A stretch of DNA of 64,000 nt from Tatumella punctata (GCF_039523735.1 NZ_BAAAFW010000050.1:1-64000), one strand, 5' to 3'; positions 1 to 8,387 are shown, counted from the stretch's first letter. The notes: a model not told the origin generated them from the letters alone. Translations and numbers: made by a program.

Positions 1-1
1 T

Positions 2-121
2 TGCCTGGCGGCTAGAGCGCGGTGGTCCCACCTGACCCCATGCCGAACTCAGAAGTGAAACGCCGTAGCGCCGATGGTAGTGTGGGGTCTCCCCATGCGA
101 GAGTAGGGAACTGCCAGGCAT
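2..121 (+). rRNA. rrf: 5S ribosomal RNA, first copy
   Basis: A 120-nt 5S rRNA, near identical to the E. coli 5S. It begins TGCCTGGCGGC and ends in the complementary CTGCCAGGCAT that closes helix I. With the following tRNA-Thr and second 5S it reproduces the 3' end of an rrnD-type operon, whose 16S and 23S genes would lie left of the window. It differs from the second copy at a few bases near position 13 of the RNA and at one base in the AAACGCCG/AAACACCG segment. Confidence 0.97.
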
Positions 122-133
122 CCAATTTTGCGT

Positions 134-209
134 GCTGATATGGCTCAGTTGGTAGAGCGCACCCTTGGTAAGGGTGAGGTCCCCAGTTCGACTCTGGGTA
201 TCAGCACCA
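134..209 (+). tRNA. thrV: tRNA-Thr (anticodon GGU)
   Basis: A 76-nt tRNA with a full cloverleaf: acceptor GCTGATA paired with TATCAGC, anticodon GGT at 167-169 in a seven-base loop, T-arm containing GTTCGA, and an encoded CCA end at 207-209. It reads ACC/ACU threonine codons. It lies between two 5S genes, as thrV does in the E. coli rrnD operon, so it is processed from the rRNA transcript. Confidence 0.98.
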
Positions 210-241
210 GATAAAAAACATGATTTCGGTATAAAAGAATT

Positions 242-361
242 TGCCTGGCGGCAATAGCGCGGTGGTCCCACCTGACCCCATGCCGAACTCAGAAGTGAAA
301 CACCGTAGCGCCGATGGTAGTGTGGGGTCTCCCCATGCGAGAGTAGGGAACTGCCAGGCAT
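242..361 (+). rRNA. rrf: 5S ribosomal RNA, second copy
   Basis: A second 120-nt 5S rRNA following the tRNA, with the same termini as the first copy. The sequence after TGGCGGC reads AATAGCG in place of TAGAGCG, and the conserved AAACGCCG reads AAACACCG. It is the last gene of the rRNA operon and is followed directly by the terminator. Confidence 0.97.
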
Positions 362-374
362 CAAATAAAGCACA

Positions 375-400
375 AGGCCATCCGTAAGGATGGCCTTTTT
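375..400 (+). terminator. rRNA operon terminator
   Basis: A rho-independent terminator with stem AAGGCCATCC / GGATGGCCTT, loop GTAA-like, then a T-run and GCGTTTTATGG, the same kind of sequence as rrnB T1. It ends the 5S transcript. Confidence 0.9.
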
Positions 401-420
401 GCGTTTTATGGCTATAGAAG

Positions 421-448
421 AAAAATACCCTCCGGCGGTGGTATTTTT
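421..448. terminator. hairpin between the rRNA operon and the acetyltransferase gene
   Basis: Inverted repeat AAAAATACC / GGTATTTTT with a 10-nt loop. The A-run on one side and T-run on the other make it usable on either strand, so it may stop both the rRNA read-through and the leftward acetyltransferase transcript. A second imperfect stem (ACCCTGC / GCAGGGT) follows at about 456-483. Confidence 0.5.
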
Positions 449-495
449 CCAGAAACACCCTGCAGACACTTCACCGGCAGGGTATTTCTGGCTTG

Positions 496-948
496 TTACA
501 GACTGGTTTTCATCATTAAATAAGGAGACGCGGAAAAACCGCAGCGCTGGTATGCGCGGATAGCACGTTGATTATCTCCGTGTACATATAAGCGCAGTTC
601 CAGAGCATCTGCTGATTTTGCAGCGGCGCTAAGATGGTTAATCAATTGATCGGCCAGACCTCGTCCGCGGTGTTCAGGGGCAATATAGAAGCTTTGTATC
701 CACCAGTAATCTTTACCGCAAAAATCGCTCCATTCTTTGATAATCGAAGTATGAGCAACAGCGCTACCGTCTGCATTTTCCATTATCCAGTATTGTGAAC
801 GAGGATGCCGGGTAAATGCTGAGGATACTCCGCGTTCAACCGCAATCAGGTCAACTTCAGAGCCTTGTGATTCCTGTGCCTCACGTACAGTGAATGTGAT
901 AATTGTATTAATATCACTGGCAGTAGCCGATCTTATAACATATTCCAT
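496..948 (-). CDS. GNAT family N-acetyltransferase
   Basis: A 150-residue single-domain protein of the GNAT acetyltransferase fold. The acetyl-CoA binding motif A is visible as YIAPEHRGRGLADQLI near residues 92-107, preceded by the beta-4 strand (WWIQSFYI) and followed by a motif-B-like NQRAIRAYQRCGF segment. The protein has no signal peptide or membrane segment and is presumably cytosolic. Which amine it acetylates cannot be told from sequence: amino acids, antibiotics and protein N-termini are all possible in this family. It stands alone between the rRNA operon and metA, convergent with the rRNA operon. The ATG at 948 is the only start that preserves the N-terminal beta strand. Confidence 0.85.
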   Translation of the reverse strand: MEYVIRSATASDINTIITFTVREAQESQGSEVDLIAVERGVSSAFTRHPRSQYWIMENADGSAVAHTSIIKEWSDFCGKDYWWIQSFYIAPEHRGRGLADQLINHLSAAAKSADALELRLYVHGDNQRAIRAYQRCGFSASPYLMMKTSL

Positions 949-1302
949 AATAATTTATTGCCCCGTTATAATTATGCTTCTTCCGGAAATATCATATTAA
1001 ATGATAATCTTTTGCTGTCAAAATTTTTAAAAGATAACTATTTTCTGCTAATCGAGAGAATTACAGCGGATATTATCAGTAAAAACTCTTTATTTTAGCA
1101 GTATATGGCGATGTATTAATTCCGCCCGGTGTATGGTCATGTCTGTTGCTATTCCTCCGGCTGCCAGGGCTGTTATTCCGGGCAGGCTACGTATAATCGG
1201 ACACCTCGTTGATCTGCCTGTGGGTATTACGTGCTGCTCTGGGTATTTATTGAATTATTTGCAGAGTTAAGCTGAAAGATTTTCATAATCAGCCGATCAG
1301 TC
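949..1302. other. intergenic region, acetyltransferase to metA
   Basis: AT-rich spacer between two divergent genes. I see no ORF of coding character and no structured RNA. The left part should contain the promoter of the acetyltransferase gene; nothing there stands out. The right end leads into the metA promoter and MetJ boxes. Confidence 0.5.
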
Positions 1303-1331
1303 TCGACTTTTTACAGGCTGCACGCTAGTCT
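1303..1331 (+). promoter_or_regulatory. candidate metA promoter
   Basis: TCGACT (1303-1308), 17 nt, TAGTCT (1326-1331). The match to consensus is weak, but position and hexamers resemble the E. coli metA promoter (TCGACA with a similar spacing), and the downstream part touches the MetJ boxes, so bound MetJ would block it. Confidence 0.45.
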
Positions 1332-1332
1332 T

Positions 1333-1356
1333 GGCTGTCTGGATGTCTAAACGTAT
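1333..1356 (+). promoter_or_regulatory. three tandem MetJ (met) boxes
   Basis: Three abutting 8-mers, GGCTGTCT, GGATGTCT and AAACGTAT, match the met box AGACGTCT at 5, 6 and 6 of 8 positions. The core GGATGTCTAAACGTAT is the same as I recall upstream of E. coli metA. MetJ with S-adenosylmethionine binds such tandem boxes cooperatively, so metA should be repressed when methionine is abundant. Confidence 0.85.
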
Positions 1357-1381
1357 ATGTGTTTTTAAGAGGTATCAGGTA

Positions 1382-2311
1382 ATGCCAATCAGAGTACCGG
1401 ATGATCTTCCCGCGGTTAATTTTTTACGCAACGAAAATGTCTTTGTTATGGCGTCTTCCCGTGCGTTGATCCAGAATATTCGGCCACTGAAGATTTTGAT
1501 CCTTAATCTGATGCCAAAAAAGATCGAAACTGAGAATCAGTTTCTGCGATTACTGTCGAACTCGCCTTTACAACTGGATATTCAGTTACTGCGTATAGAT
1601 AACCGCGAGTCGAGAAATACACCGGCTGAGCATCTGGATACCTTTTACTGTAACTTTTCTGATATTCAGCATGAAAACTACGATGGTCTGATTGTTACCG
1701 GCGCACCTCTGGGCCTGGTCGATTTTGATGATGTTGCTTACTGGCCACAAATACAGCAGGTATTACACTGGGCGAAAGATCATGTCACATCGACAATGTT
1801 TGTCTGCTGGGCTGTACAGGCGGCATTAAATATTTTGTATGGCTTGCCGAAAATGACCCGTCAGCAAAAACTGTCGGGTGTTTATCAGCACAATGTTGTA
1901 CAGCCACATGGATTACTGACCCGTGGATTCGACGACCAGTTTCTGGCCCCCCATTCCCGCTATGCGGATTTTCCGGCTGATATTATCCGTGACCATACCG
2001 ATCTTGATGTGTTTGCGGTGTCAGAACAAACCGGAGTTTACCTGATGGCGAGCCGGGATAAACGGCTGGTATTTGTCACTGGTCATCCCGAGTATAATGC
2101 GGATACTCTGGCAGGCGAGTATCAGCGGGATATTGGTGCGGGGATCGATTCACCACTGCCCTATAATTATTTTCCGGGTAATAACCCTCACCTGACTCCT
2201 CAGGCGAGCTGGCGTAGTCACGGACACTTACTCTTTTCTAACTGGCTGAATTATTATGTCTACCAGATAACGCCATACGACCTGAAGCATATGACACCGA
2301 CTCTGGACTGA
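1382..2311 (+). CDS. metA: homoserine O-succinyltransferase
   Basis: MetA transfers succinyl from succinyl-CoA to homoserine, the first committed step of methionine synthesis. The 309 residues match the E. coli length. The catalytic Cys142 lies in FVCWAVQAA, and His235 and Glu237 in GHPEYNADTLAGEY, at the classic positions. The reading frame is open further upstream to 1331, but that segment overlaps the MetJ boxes. The ATG at 1382 gives the conserved MPIRVPDDLPA start and follows GAGGTATCAGGTA. The gene is monocistronic; a CACGGAG/CTCCGTG stem-loop lies shortly after it (2331-2358). Regulation by MetJ is expected from the operator. Confidence 0.97.
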   Translation: MPIRVPDDLPAVNFLRNENVFVMASSRALIQNIRPLKILILNLMPKKIETENQFLRLLSNSPLQLDIQLLRIDNRESRNTPAEHLDTFYCNFSDIQHENYDGLIVTGAPLGLVDFDDVAYWPQIQQVLHWAKDHVTSTMFVCWAVQAALNILYGLPKMTRQQKLSGVYQHNVVQPHGLLTRGFDDQFLAPHSRYADFPADIIRDHTDLDVFAVSEQTGVYLMASRDKRLVFVTGHPEYNADTLAGEYQRDIGAGIDSPLPYNYFPGNNPHLTPQASWRSHGHLLFSNWLNYYVYQITPYDLKHMTPTLD

Positions 2312-2402
2312 TATCTTCCCGGGGATTATTCACGGAGGTAGTGGTGATTATCTCCGTGAGGAATTGTGTTCTGGTTTTCTCTTCTGCTACTCGAGTGAAA
2401 TA

Positions 2403-3233
2403 TTACATCAGGCCTGCCAGTACTATTGCAACAGCCAGTAAATCAGCACTTCCGCCCGGGCTCAGATGACGGGATATCAGTTGCTGATCCATGTTATTCA
2501 GTTCATCGGCCCCCCATGCTCCGCTGAGTATTTTTCGGGCATAATGACGTACAAACCCGAGTCCGGCCATGCCGCCACGCGAAACCAGATTGGTATCTGC
2601 ATTTACCGACATTAGCCGGAGTAAAGCATGGTGATGCTGACGTTTACCCGTTTCCTGGTGCCAGAATGGCAATACATAGCGGCGAACTGTCAGGAATCCG
2701 CTTTCTGCCTCTCCTCTGGCCCCGGTCAGCTTATACTGCCGGAACAGCCGGATAGCTGACGGGCTGGCATTTCGGCCCGCAGCCAGCTCCCGGTCGACAA
2801 TCCCCCGGCAGATGGCACTGGTTTCCCTGCATAGGGCCAGTGCGCTGACTGCCTCCTGCCGTCCTGCCAGCCGCCCGGCGGCACAACAGAGCAACCCGAG
2901 AGAGAAGATACCTCCCTGATGCGTATTCACTTGTCCGGTAGCAGAAAACATGGCCTGTTCACATGCCTGGCCTGCGGGACGCAGTAGCAGTAGTTGCCTC
3001 TCTGCGGGCAGAGAGGCATTACTGTATCCGAGTTGCTCAAATACCCTGAACCATGGACTGATAGCACTGATACTCTGACGGAATAAGTCATAATCCATAT
3101 CATGGTGTGATCCGCTGTTATTGCGGTCAACCAGTCCCGGTTTCGGTGTCAGATCCAGTTCATCCTGTAATGCTGCAATCACTTTTTGCGGAAGCAGCGT
3201 GAAAGATCCATTATCCACGGGTAAACCAGTCAT
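2403..3233 (-). CDS. citG: 2-(5''-triphosphoribosyl)-3'-dephospho-CoA synthase CitG
   Basis: CitG makes the prosthetic-group precursor of citrate lyase from ATP and dephospho-CoA; CitX then attaches it to the acyl carrier CitD. The 276-residue protein shows the family motif TPKPGLVDRNNSGSHHDMDY near residues 29-48, and the glycine-rich GGMAGLGFVRH in the C-terminal half. The reading frame is open to 3314, but the ATG at 3233 is preceded by GGAGAG at good spacing and gives the usual length. It overlaps the end of citX by 23 nt, so the two are translationally coupled. It is the last gene of the citrate operon. Confidence 0.93.
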   Translation of the reverse strand: MTGLPVDNGSFTLLPQKVIAALQDELDLTPKPGLVDRNNSGSHHDMDYDLFRQSISAISPWFRVFEQLGYSNASLPAERQLLLLRPAGQACEQAMFSATGQVNTHQGGIFSLGLLCCAAGRLAGRQEAVSALALCRETSAICRGIVDRELAAGRNASPSAIRLFRQYKLTGARGEAESGFLTVRRYVLPFWHQETGKRQHHHALLRLMSVNADTNLVSRGGMAGLGFVRHYARKILSGAWGADELNNMDQQLISRHLSPGGSADLLAVAIVLAGLM

Positions 3234-3750
3234 TAATGATTCTCTCCACACAATCCAATACAACTTGTGGCGGATGACGGCGTGAACGCGCACAACGGAT
3301 TGCCGGCAGGTCACAAACCAGACAACGACGAGCAGGATGATTCAGGGACTTTCTGTCTGTCACACCTGATAGCGGGCAAATGACATCAAAGTCCCAGAGT
3401 CTGCCCAGCGGGTGTGTCTGCTCAATCTCTGCCAACTGTTTTTTGAGCTCTGCTGCGGGATGATCAACACACCATAAGGCCTCAGGCCCGGTTGCCAGCC
3501 AGTTCACCTGCCTGGCAGTTAATGGCCAGTGGTTCTGGCTTATCCACTGGTCACAGACCCGCAGGGCTACCCCCATAATATTCTCATAGCGGGCACTGGT
3601 TTTAACCGGTCCTGGCGTCACCAGGGTCAGGGAAATCACCGGCTGATGATAGCGGGTTAACCACTTATCCTGTCGCGCCGCTCTTTTCTCTCTGGCCTGC
3701 AGCAGAGAGTTCAGGCTGAAGGCGCGGGTGAAAGTTTCCGGATTGTCCAT
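3211..3750 (-). CDS. citX: apo-citrate lyase phosphoribosyl-dephospho-CoA transferase CitX
   Basis: CitX transfers the phosphoribosyl-dephospho-CoA group to the serine of the citrate lyase acyl carrier protein CitD. The 179-residue length is normal for stand-alone CitX. The conserved GRLWDFDVICP and the RRCLVCDLPAIRCARSRRH cysteine/arginine cluster near the C-terminus are visible. Its ATG at 3750 shares one base with the citF stop (TAATG), and its end overlaps citG. In some bacteria citX and citG are fused; here they are separate and overlapping. Confidence 0.93.
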   Translation of the reverse strand: MDNPETFTRAFSLNSLLQAREKRAARQDKWLTRYHQPVISLTLVTPGPVKTSARYENIMGVALRVCDQWISQNHWPLTARQVNWLATGPEALWCVDHPAAELKKQLAEIEQTHPLGRLWDFDVICPLSGVTDRKSLNHPARRCLVCDLPAIRCARSRRHPPQVVLDCVERIINDWFTRG

Positions 3751-5261
3751 TATTCTTCCTTCGCTATCTGTCGGACAACATCAATCACACTGCCATCACG
3801 GTAACGGATGATACCGACAATCTTATCGGTGAATTTTATTGGTTGCGGTTGCCCGCTGATCAGCAAGGCCCGTTGCCAGAGATCGTCAACAGATACGATA
3901 TTCATTCCTGCCTGTATCAGGCGTTCTTTTAATTCCGGGCGGGCAGGATTCACCGCAATCCCGTGATCGGTGACCAGAACATCAATACTTTCTCCGGGAG
4001 TGACCAGTGTTGTTACACGTTTTACCACGGTGGGGATCCTGGCACGGATTAAAGGTGCCACCACTATGGTCAGATTAGCCGCCGCCGCGACATCACAGTG
4101 ACCACCAGATGCGCCCCGCATTACGCCATCGGATCCGGTGATCACATTGACATTAAAATCGAGGTCGATTTCCAGCGCACTCAGTATCACGACATCCAAC
4201 TGATCACAGCTGGCTCCTTTACTGGCGGGATTGGCATAGACATTGGTGGATATTTCCAGATGCAGAGGGTTACGGCCAAGAGACTCTGCGGCCTGGCTGT
4301 CAAAACACTGGGTATCCAGCAGTTTTTCGATTAATCCCTGTTCATGAAGCTCAACCAGGCTGGCAGTGATCCCGCCAAGAGCGAAGCGGGCATGGATACC
4401 ATCCCGTGCCATTTTTTCGCCCAGAAACCGGGTACAGGCCGTTGCGGCAGCGCCTGAACCGGTTTGCAAAGAAAAGCCGGGGGTAAAATAACCGGAATGT
4501 TCAATGACTCCGGCGGCATGGCGGGCAATCAACAGCTCACGGGGGTTATTGGTTATACGGGCCGCACCGACACTGATCCTGGCGGGATCTCCGACACAGT
4601 CGGTCTGTACAATATAATCCACCTGATCCTGGAGGATACTGGCCGGTAAGGCAGGATAAGGCAGCAATGTTTCTGTCAGCAGTACAACTTTACGTGCATA
4701 GCGGGCATCGGTCATGGCATAGCCTAAAGAGCCGCAGGCTGAACCTTTACCGGTACCGCTGGCATTGCCGAACTCATCACAGCCGGTCACAGCGAGAAAA
4801 GCAACATCAATACTGATTTCACCGTCCTGCAGCAGTTTCACCCGGCCGCCATGGGAGTGGATATGTACCGGTGATGCCATCAGCCCGTTAGAGATAGCCT
4901 CTGCCAGCTGGCCACGCATCCCTGAAGTATAAATGGCCGTAATGACGCCTGCACGGATTGGTTCAATCAGCGGGGCATTGCAACTCATCAGCGAACTGGA
5001 TGCCAGCGTCAGATTTTTAAAACCGAGAGCGGACAGCTTTTCAACCACATAATTAATCATTTTGTCGCCTTCGCGGAAGGCGTGATGAAATGAGATGGTC
5101 ATTCCATCTTGTAGCTCACAGCGTTGTATCGCTTCTTCCAAATTATTACAGAGTTTCCGGGTATGCTTCTGTTCAGGATCAGCCAGCCAGGGCGTTGAGA
5201 CATTCGCCCCGCTAAAAGCATTAAGTTGCCCGCAGCCAGGCAGTAAATCTTTATCTTTCAT
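3750..5261 (-). CDS. citF: citrate lyase alpha subunit (citrate:acetyl-ACP transferase)
   Basis: The alpha subunit swaps citrate for acetyl on the acyl carrier CitD, giving citryl-ACP and acetate. The 503-residue length fits the CitF family (about 505-510). DGMTISFHHAFREGDKMIN near residues 50-70 and the glycine-rich GASGGHCDVAAAANLTIV near the C-terminus are family hallmarks. The ATG at 5261 follows TGAGGATAATATT and gives MKDKDLLPGC; upstream in-frame starts lie inside citE. It begins 10 nt after the citE stop and runs straight into citX. Confidence 0.96.
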   Translation of the reverse strand: MKDKDLLPGCGQLNAFSGANVSTPWLADPEQKHTRKLCNNLEEAIQRCELQDGMTISFHHAFREGDKMINYVVEKLSALGFKNLTLASSSLMSCNAPLIEPIRAGVITAIYTSGMRGQLAEAISNGLMASPVHIHSHGGRVKLLQDGEISIDVAFLAVTGCDEFGNASGTGKGSACGSLGYAMTDARYARKVVLLTETLLPYPALPASILQDQVDYIVQTDCVGDPARISVGAARITNNPRELLIARHAAGVIEHSGYFTPGFSLQTGSGAAATACTRFLGEKMARDGIHARFALGGITASLVELHEQGLIEKLLDTQCFDSQAAESLGRNPLHLEISTNVYANPASKGASCDQLDVVILSALEIDLDFNVNVITGSDGVMRGASGGHCDVAAAANLTIVVAPLIRARIPTVVKRVTTLVTPGESIDVLVTDHGIAVNPARPELKERLIQAGMNIVSVDDLWQRALLISGQPQPIKFTDKIVGIIRYRDGSVIDVVRQIAKEE

Positions 5262-5271
5262 AATATTATCC

Positions 5272-6147
5272 TCAGTGATGTACAGCAGATGCGGCAGCAC
5301 GTTCCAGCACTTTCTGTGCATGACTGATGATCGGTGCATCAATCATCTTCCCGTTAAGAGCAACGACTCCCAGCCCTTGCTTTTCTCCCTCACTGGCGGC
5401 TTCAATCACTTGTTGTGCATAGTCCACTTCCTGCTGTGTTGGCGCAAATGCCTGATGCAGTAAGGCTATCTGACGCGGATTAATCAGGGATTTCCCATTG
5501 AAGCCCATTCTGCGTATCAGGTCGGTTTCTTTCAGAAAACCCTGCTCATCACTGGTGTCTGACCAGACGGCATCAAAAGCATCAATACCTGCGGCCCTGG
5601 CGGCATGCAGAACCGCACAGCGGGCATAAAACAGCTCAGTACCGTCACCACGCTCGGTTTGCATATCCATAACGTAGTCAAATGCAGCCAGGGCGATACC
5701 GATGAGCCTGGGTGAGCTGCGGGCAATTGCGACCGCATTGATAACCCCGGTAGCCGATTCGATAGCAGCCAGCAGGCGGGTGGTTCCGGAGGGGCGACCA
5801 CAGGTTTGCTCGATGATTTCCAGTTGGGTTTCCAGGGCATGGATGTCTTGTGGGGAATCGGTTTTTGGCAGGCGGATAACCTCTGCGCCTGCGTGTACTA
5901 CCGCTTTCAGGTCCTGTAATCCGAAAGGCGTATGCAGTGGATTAATACGGACAATTTTCTCTATATCCCGATACATCGGGTGCTGTAATGCTTGGCAGAC
6001 CAGCAAACGCCCGGCATCTTTTTCATTCACCGAAACGGCATCTTCGAGATCAAACATGATGGCGTCGGGGCGATAGATAAATGCGCTGGAGAGCATGGCG
6101 GCACTGGTTCCCGGGACAAACAGCATACTGCGGCGAAGTTTTTTCAT
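5272..6147 (-). CDS. citE: citrate lyase beta subunit (citryl-ACP lyase)
   Basis: CitE cleaves citryl-ACP to oxaloacetate and acetyl-ACP using Mg2+. The 291-residue TIM-barrel protein begins MKKLRRSMLFVPGTSAAML, the conserved CitE opening. It carries MFDLEDAV near residue 34 and the acidic RLLAAIESATGVINA region that binds the metal. The ATG at 6147 overlaps the citD stop (ATGA) and is preceded by GGGAGA; an upstream in-frame ATG at 6162 has poorer spacing. Confidence 0.96.
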   Translation of the reverse strand: MKKLRRSMLFVPGTSAAMLSSAFIYRPDAIMFDLEDAVSVNEKDAGRLLVCQALQHPMYRDIEKIVRINPLHTPFGLQDLKAVVHAGAEVIRLPKTDSPQDIHALETQLEIIEQTCGRPSGTTRLLAAIESATGVINAVAIARSSPRLIGIALAAFDYVMDMQTERGDGTELFYARCAVLHAARAAGIDAFDAVWSDTSDEQGFLKETDLIRRMGFNGKSLINPRQIALLHQAFAPTQQEVDYAQQVIEAASEGEKQGLGVVALNGKMIDAPIISHAQKVLERAAASAVHH

Positions 6148-6437
6148 GGCATAGTCTCCCACTCAGGTTTTGCTTCGTCCGCCGCCCGTAACACCGCACA
6201 CTGTATCCGTGCGCGCAGCACGCAATCGAGAGCTCCTTTATCTTCAATAATCAGCAGCCCGCTGTGAACACCCATATCAGCCAGTGTTTGTACGCTTACC
6301 TGATTGATCTGTTGTCCGAACTGTTTGATGACATCACTCTGGATGACGATGTCGATAGTACCGTCAGCGGGCAGTATTTTTACTCTGACATCGCCGGATT
6401 CGAGGGTACCGGATAATGCCTCTCTGATGATTTTCAT
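6144..6437 (-). CDS. citD: citrate lyase acyl carrier protein (gamma subunit)
   Basis: CitD carries the phosphoribosyl-dephospho-CoA arm on which acetyl and citryl groups ride between CitF and CitE. It has 97 residues. The attachment serine is Ser14 in the conserved SGTLESGDV motif, and the C-terminal DDKGALDCVLRAR motif is visible near residues 68-80 (here EDKGALDCVLRAR). It lies between citC and citE, overlapping citE by four bases. Confidence 0.96.
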   Translation of the reverse strand: MKIIREALSGTLESGDVRVKILPADGTIDIVIQSDVIKQFGQQINQVSVQTLADMGVHSGLLIIEDKGALDCVLRARIQCAVLRAADEAKPEWETMP

Positions 6438-6462
6438 CTGTTATCTCCTTATTCATTTAACT

Positions 6463-7494
6463 TCACACCGGATGTGGGCTGATCAGTGTTTTCAGGTGTG
6501 AAAATGTCGTGGCGGGCACCTTGTCACGCAGCAGGTCATACTGTTGCTCAGCCAGCAACCGTCGCACTTCTGAGGCCGAAAACGGGATCCCCGCGGAGCT
6601 GTTGATACGTGCTATTTCGGCGACTACCATATGACCGCCAAGCAGATGATGCATGGCCTGGTTATACCGGCGGGTGGTCAGGCAGAAAGGTTCAGAACCG
6701 ACAAAACGGTGGGTGATCCCCAGCGCCGGAGCAATATGGTCCCGAAACAAAATCAGATCTGTTTCACTCCATGTCTGATCGACTGCCACCTTGTCTTTCA
6801 GGAAATAAGCGGGGAACGTGGCACGGGAAATAATGTAGGGTGAACCACCATGCACTGTTACCCGGGGTAAATGAGCCACCCCATGGGTCAGCATCGTCAG
6901 CCTGTCGGCATAAGAAAAGTATGCCGCTTCTTCTCCGACTAAGAACAGATGCAGCCAGTCACATTGCCCGCAAGCCTGCTCTGCCAGAAACTGATGCCCC
7001 AGAGTAAAAGGGTCGGCATTCATGATAATGGCGGCAATTTTTTCCCCGGGCTGGCGTAATTTCTGCAACTGCTGGCAATAGCGTTGCAGCCCGACCGGGT
7101 TGTTTTCCATCAGTACTGTGCCAGCTGAATCCTCGGCAACAGGCCAGAAACCACAGCGGCAGAACTTATCGCAGTTTTCCCGGCGGGTGCAGAGAAAAAG
7201 CGGTGCGATACCTTTATCAACCGCAATGCGTTCGAGCTCAGCCAGCAGTAACCCTGTCAGATTGGCTCCCCGCCAGGGAGTATCGGTCACTACACATTTG
7301 ACGATATTTCCCGCCAGACCGGCACAGCCCGCCAGCCGGTGACCAATACTGGCTTCAGCAAAGAAACGAATATCGTTGTCCGGTGCCAGATCATGTTTGC
7401 TGAGAAACTGACGAATCTTTTCCAGACGTTGTGGCTGCCGGATACTGTCCGTGATACGCAGACTGAATACAGGGAGAATATCCATTGTCGTCAT
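6463..7494 (-). CDS. citC: [citrate (pro-3S)-lyase] ligase CitC
   Basis: CitC acetylates the prosthetic thiol of CitD with acetate and ATP, switching citrate lyase on. The 343 residues divide into an N-terminal GNAT-like domain (residues 1-135) and a nucleotidyltransferase domain whose ATP-binding segment AAIIMNADPFTLGHQFLAE, with the T-x-G-H signature, starts near residue 153. The ATG at 7494 overlaps the stop of the FAH-family gene (ATGA) right after AGGAGC. An ATG three codons later would be better spaced, so the start is uncertain by three residues. Confidence 0.94.
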   Translation of the reverse strand: MTTMDILPVFSLRITDSIRQPQRLEKIRQFLSKHDLAPDNDIRFFAEASIGHRLAGCAGLAGNIVKCVVTDTPWRGANLTGLLLAELERIAVDKGIAPLFLCTRRENCDKFCRCGFWPVAEDSAGTVLMENNPVGLQRYCQQLQKLRQPGEKIAAIIMNADPFTLGHQFLAEQACGQCDWLHLFLVGEEAAYFSYADRLTMLTHGVAHLPRVTVHGGSPYIISRATFPAYFLKDKVAVDQTWSETDLILFRDHIAPALGITHRFVGSEPFCLTTRRYNQAMHHLLGGHMVVAEIARINSSAGIPFSASEVRRLLAEQQYDLLRDKVPATTFSHLKTLISPHPV

Positions 7495-8366
7495 ATGCTC
7501 CTTTGGCCGGTAAATACTTCGGAAACGACGGGCTCTTCTGCGACTGTATTGATCAGATGGCCGACCTGCTCAATGTCGACTTCTATCCGGTCACCGGGCT
7601 GCATAAATAACGGAGGGCGACGCATTTTCCCTGTCCCGCCAGGTGAGCCGGTAATAATCACGTCCCCGGCGCTGATTCTTGTAAAAGTACTAATATATTC
7701 AATCAGGTAAGGTATGCTGTGGATCATATTGCAGGTATTATCCTGCTGAACAATTGTCCCGTTGAGCCGGGTCCTGAGCATCAGGTTATGGGGGTTATCT
7801 ATTTCATCACTGGTGGTCAGGTAAGGGCCAAAACCACCGGTGTTACGCCAGTTTTTTCCGGCGGTGAACCAGGCGTGCTGCCAGTCCCTGACAGAGGCAT
7901 CCATATAACAGCTGTAACCGGCAATATGACTGAGGGCATCTGCCTGAGAAATATGCCGGCCTGCGGTACCGATGATTATCGCCAGCTCACCTTCATAGTC
8001 GAATTGATCAGAATCATAAGGTTTTAGTAACCGGGTATTATGGCCGGTCTGAGAATCAGCAAACCGGATAAATAACGTCGGGGCCGGGTCAGTCTGCCCA
8101 AACTCCTGCCGCTTTTCGGCATAATTCATCCCTGCACACAGTATCTTGCCGGGGTTTTCAATCACCGGTAAGTAATCGATCTCCTGTGTTGTAAAATCGA
8201 TTTTTTCTTCGCTATAGCTGCGTACGGTGGCAAGTTCCCCGGCGACGAGTAAGGATTTCAGATCTGCGTAGCGGTGGCAGAGACGACTCCCTAAATCGAT
8301 AATACCGTCGGTTTTTACTATTCCGTAGCTGCGAACACCCTGATGCAGATAACTGGCTATTTTCAT
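7491..8366 (-). CDS. FAH-family protein of the citrate operon, possible oxaloacetate decarboxylase
   Basis: A 291-residue member of the fumarylacetoacetate hydrolase (FAH) superfamily. The C-terminal FAH domain has the metal-binding glutamates in FDYEGELAIIIG near residue 128, the aspartate in MDASVRDWQ and the conserved lysine in TAGKNWRNTGGFGP, and ends with VIITGSPGGTGKM. FAH proteins include oxaloacetate decarboxylases, acylpyruvases and isomerases. Its place between the citrate transporter and citC, overlapping citC by four bases, suggests it handles oxaloacetate made by citrate lyase; no oadGAB genes are visible here. That is inference. One caution: the lid segment reads NYAEKRQEF, with Lys where FAHD1-type enzymes have the catalytic His, so the activity may differ. 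Confidence 0.82.
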   Translation of the reverse strand: MKIASYLHQGVRSYGIVKTDGIIDLGSRLCHRYADLKSLLVAGELATVRSYSEEKIDFTTQEIDYLPVIENPGKILCAGMNYAEKRQEFGQTDPAPTLFIRFADSQTGHNTRLLKPYDSDQFDYEGELAIIIGTAGRHISQADALSHIAGYSCYMDASVRDWQHAWFTAGKNWRNTGGFGPYLTTSDEIDNPHNLMLRTRLNGTIVQQDNTCNMIHSIPYLIEYISTFTRISAGDVIITGSPGGTGKMRRPPLFMQPGDRIEVDIEQVGHLINTVAEEPVVSEVFTGQRSI

Positions 8367-8387
8367 CTGAAATCCTGCAATATCTGA

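Noticed and set aside
201..458. 85-residue minus-strand frame across the second 5S gene
   Set aside because: It is the complement of the 5S rRNA and terminator; no coding character.
1331..1381. N-terminal extension of metA
   Set aside because: It overlaps the MetJ boxes and promoter; the ATG at 1382 gives the conserved 309-residue protein.
2927..3130. 67-residue frame inside citG
   Set aside because: Shadow frame of citG on the same strand, with no ribosome site.
4098..4334. plus-strand frames inside citF
   Set aside because: Antisense shadows of a well-conserved gene; the same applies to similar short frames inside plsB, uvrA, dnaB, pgi and the pil genes.
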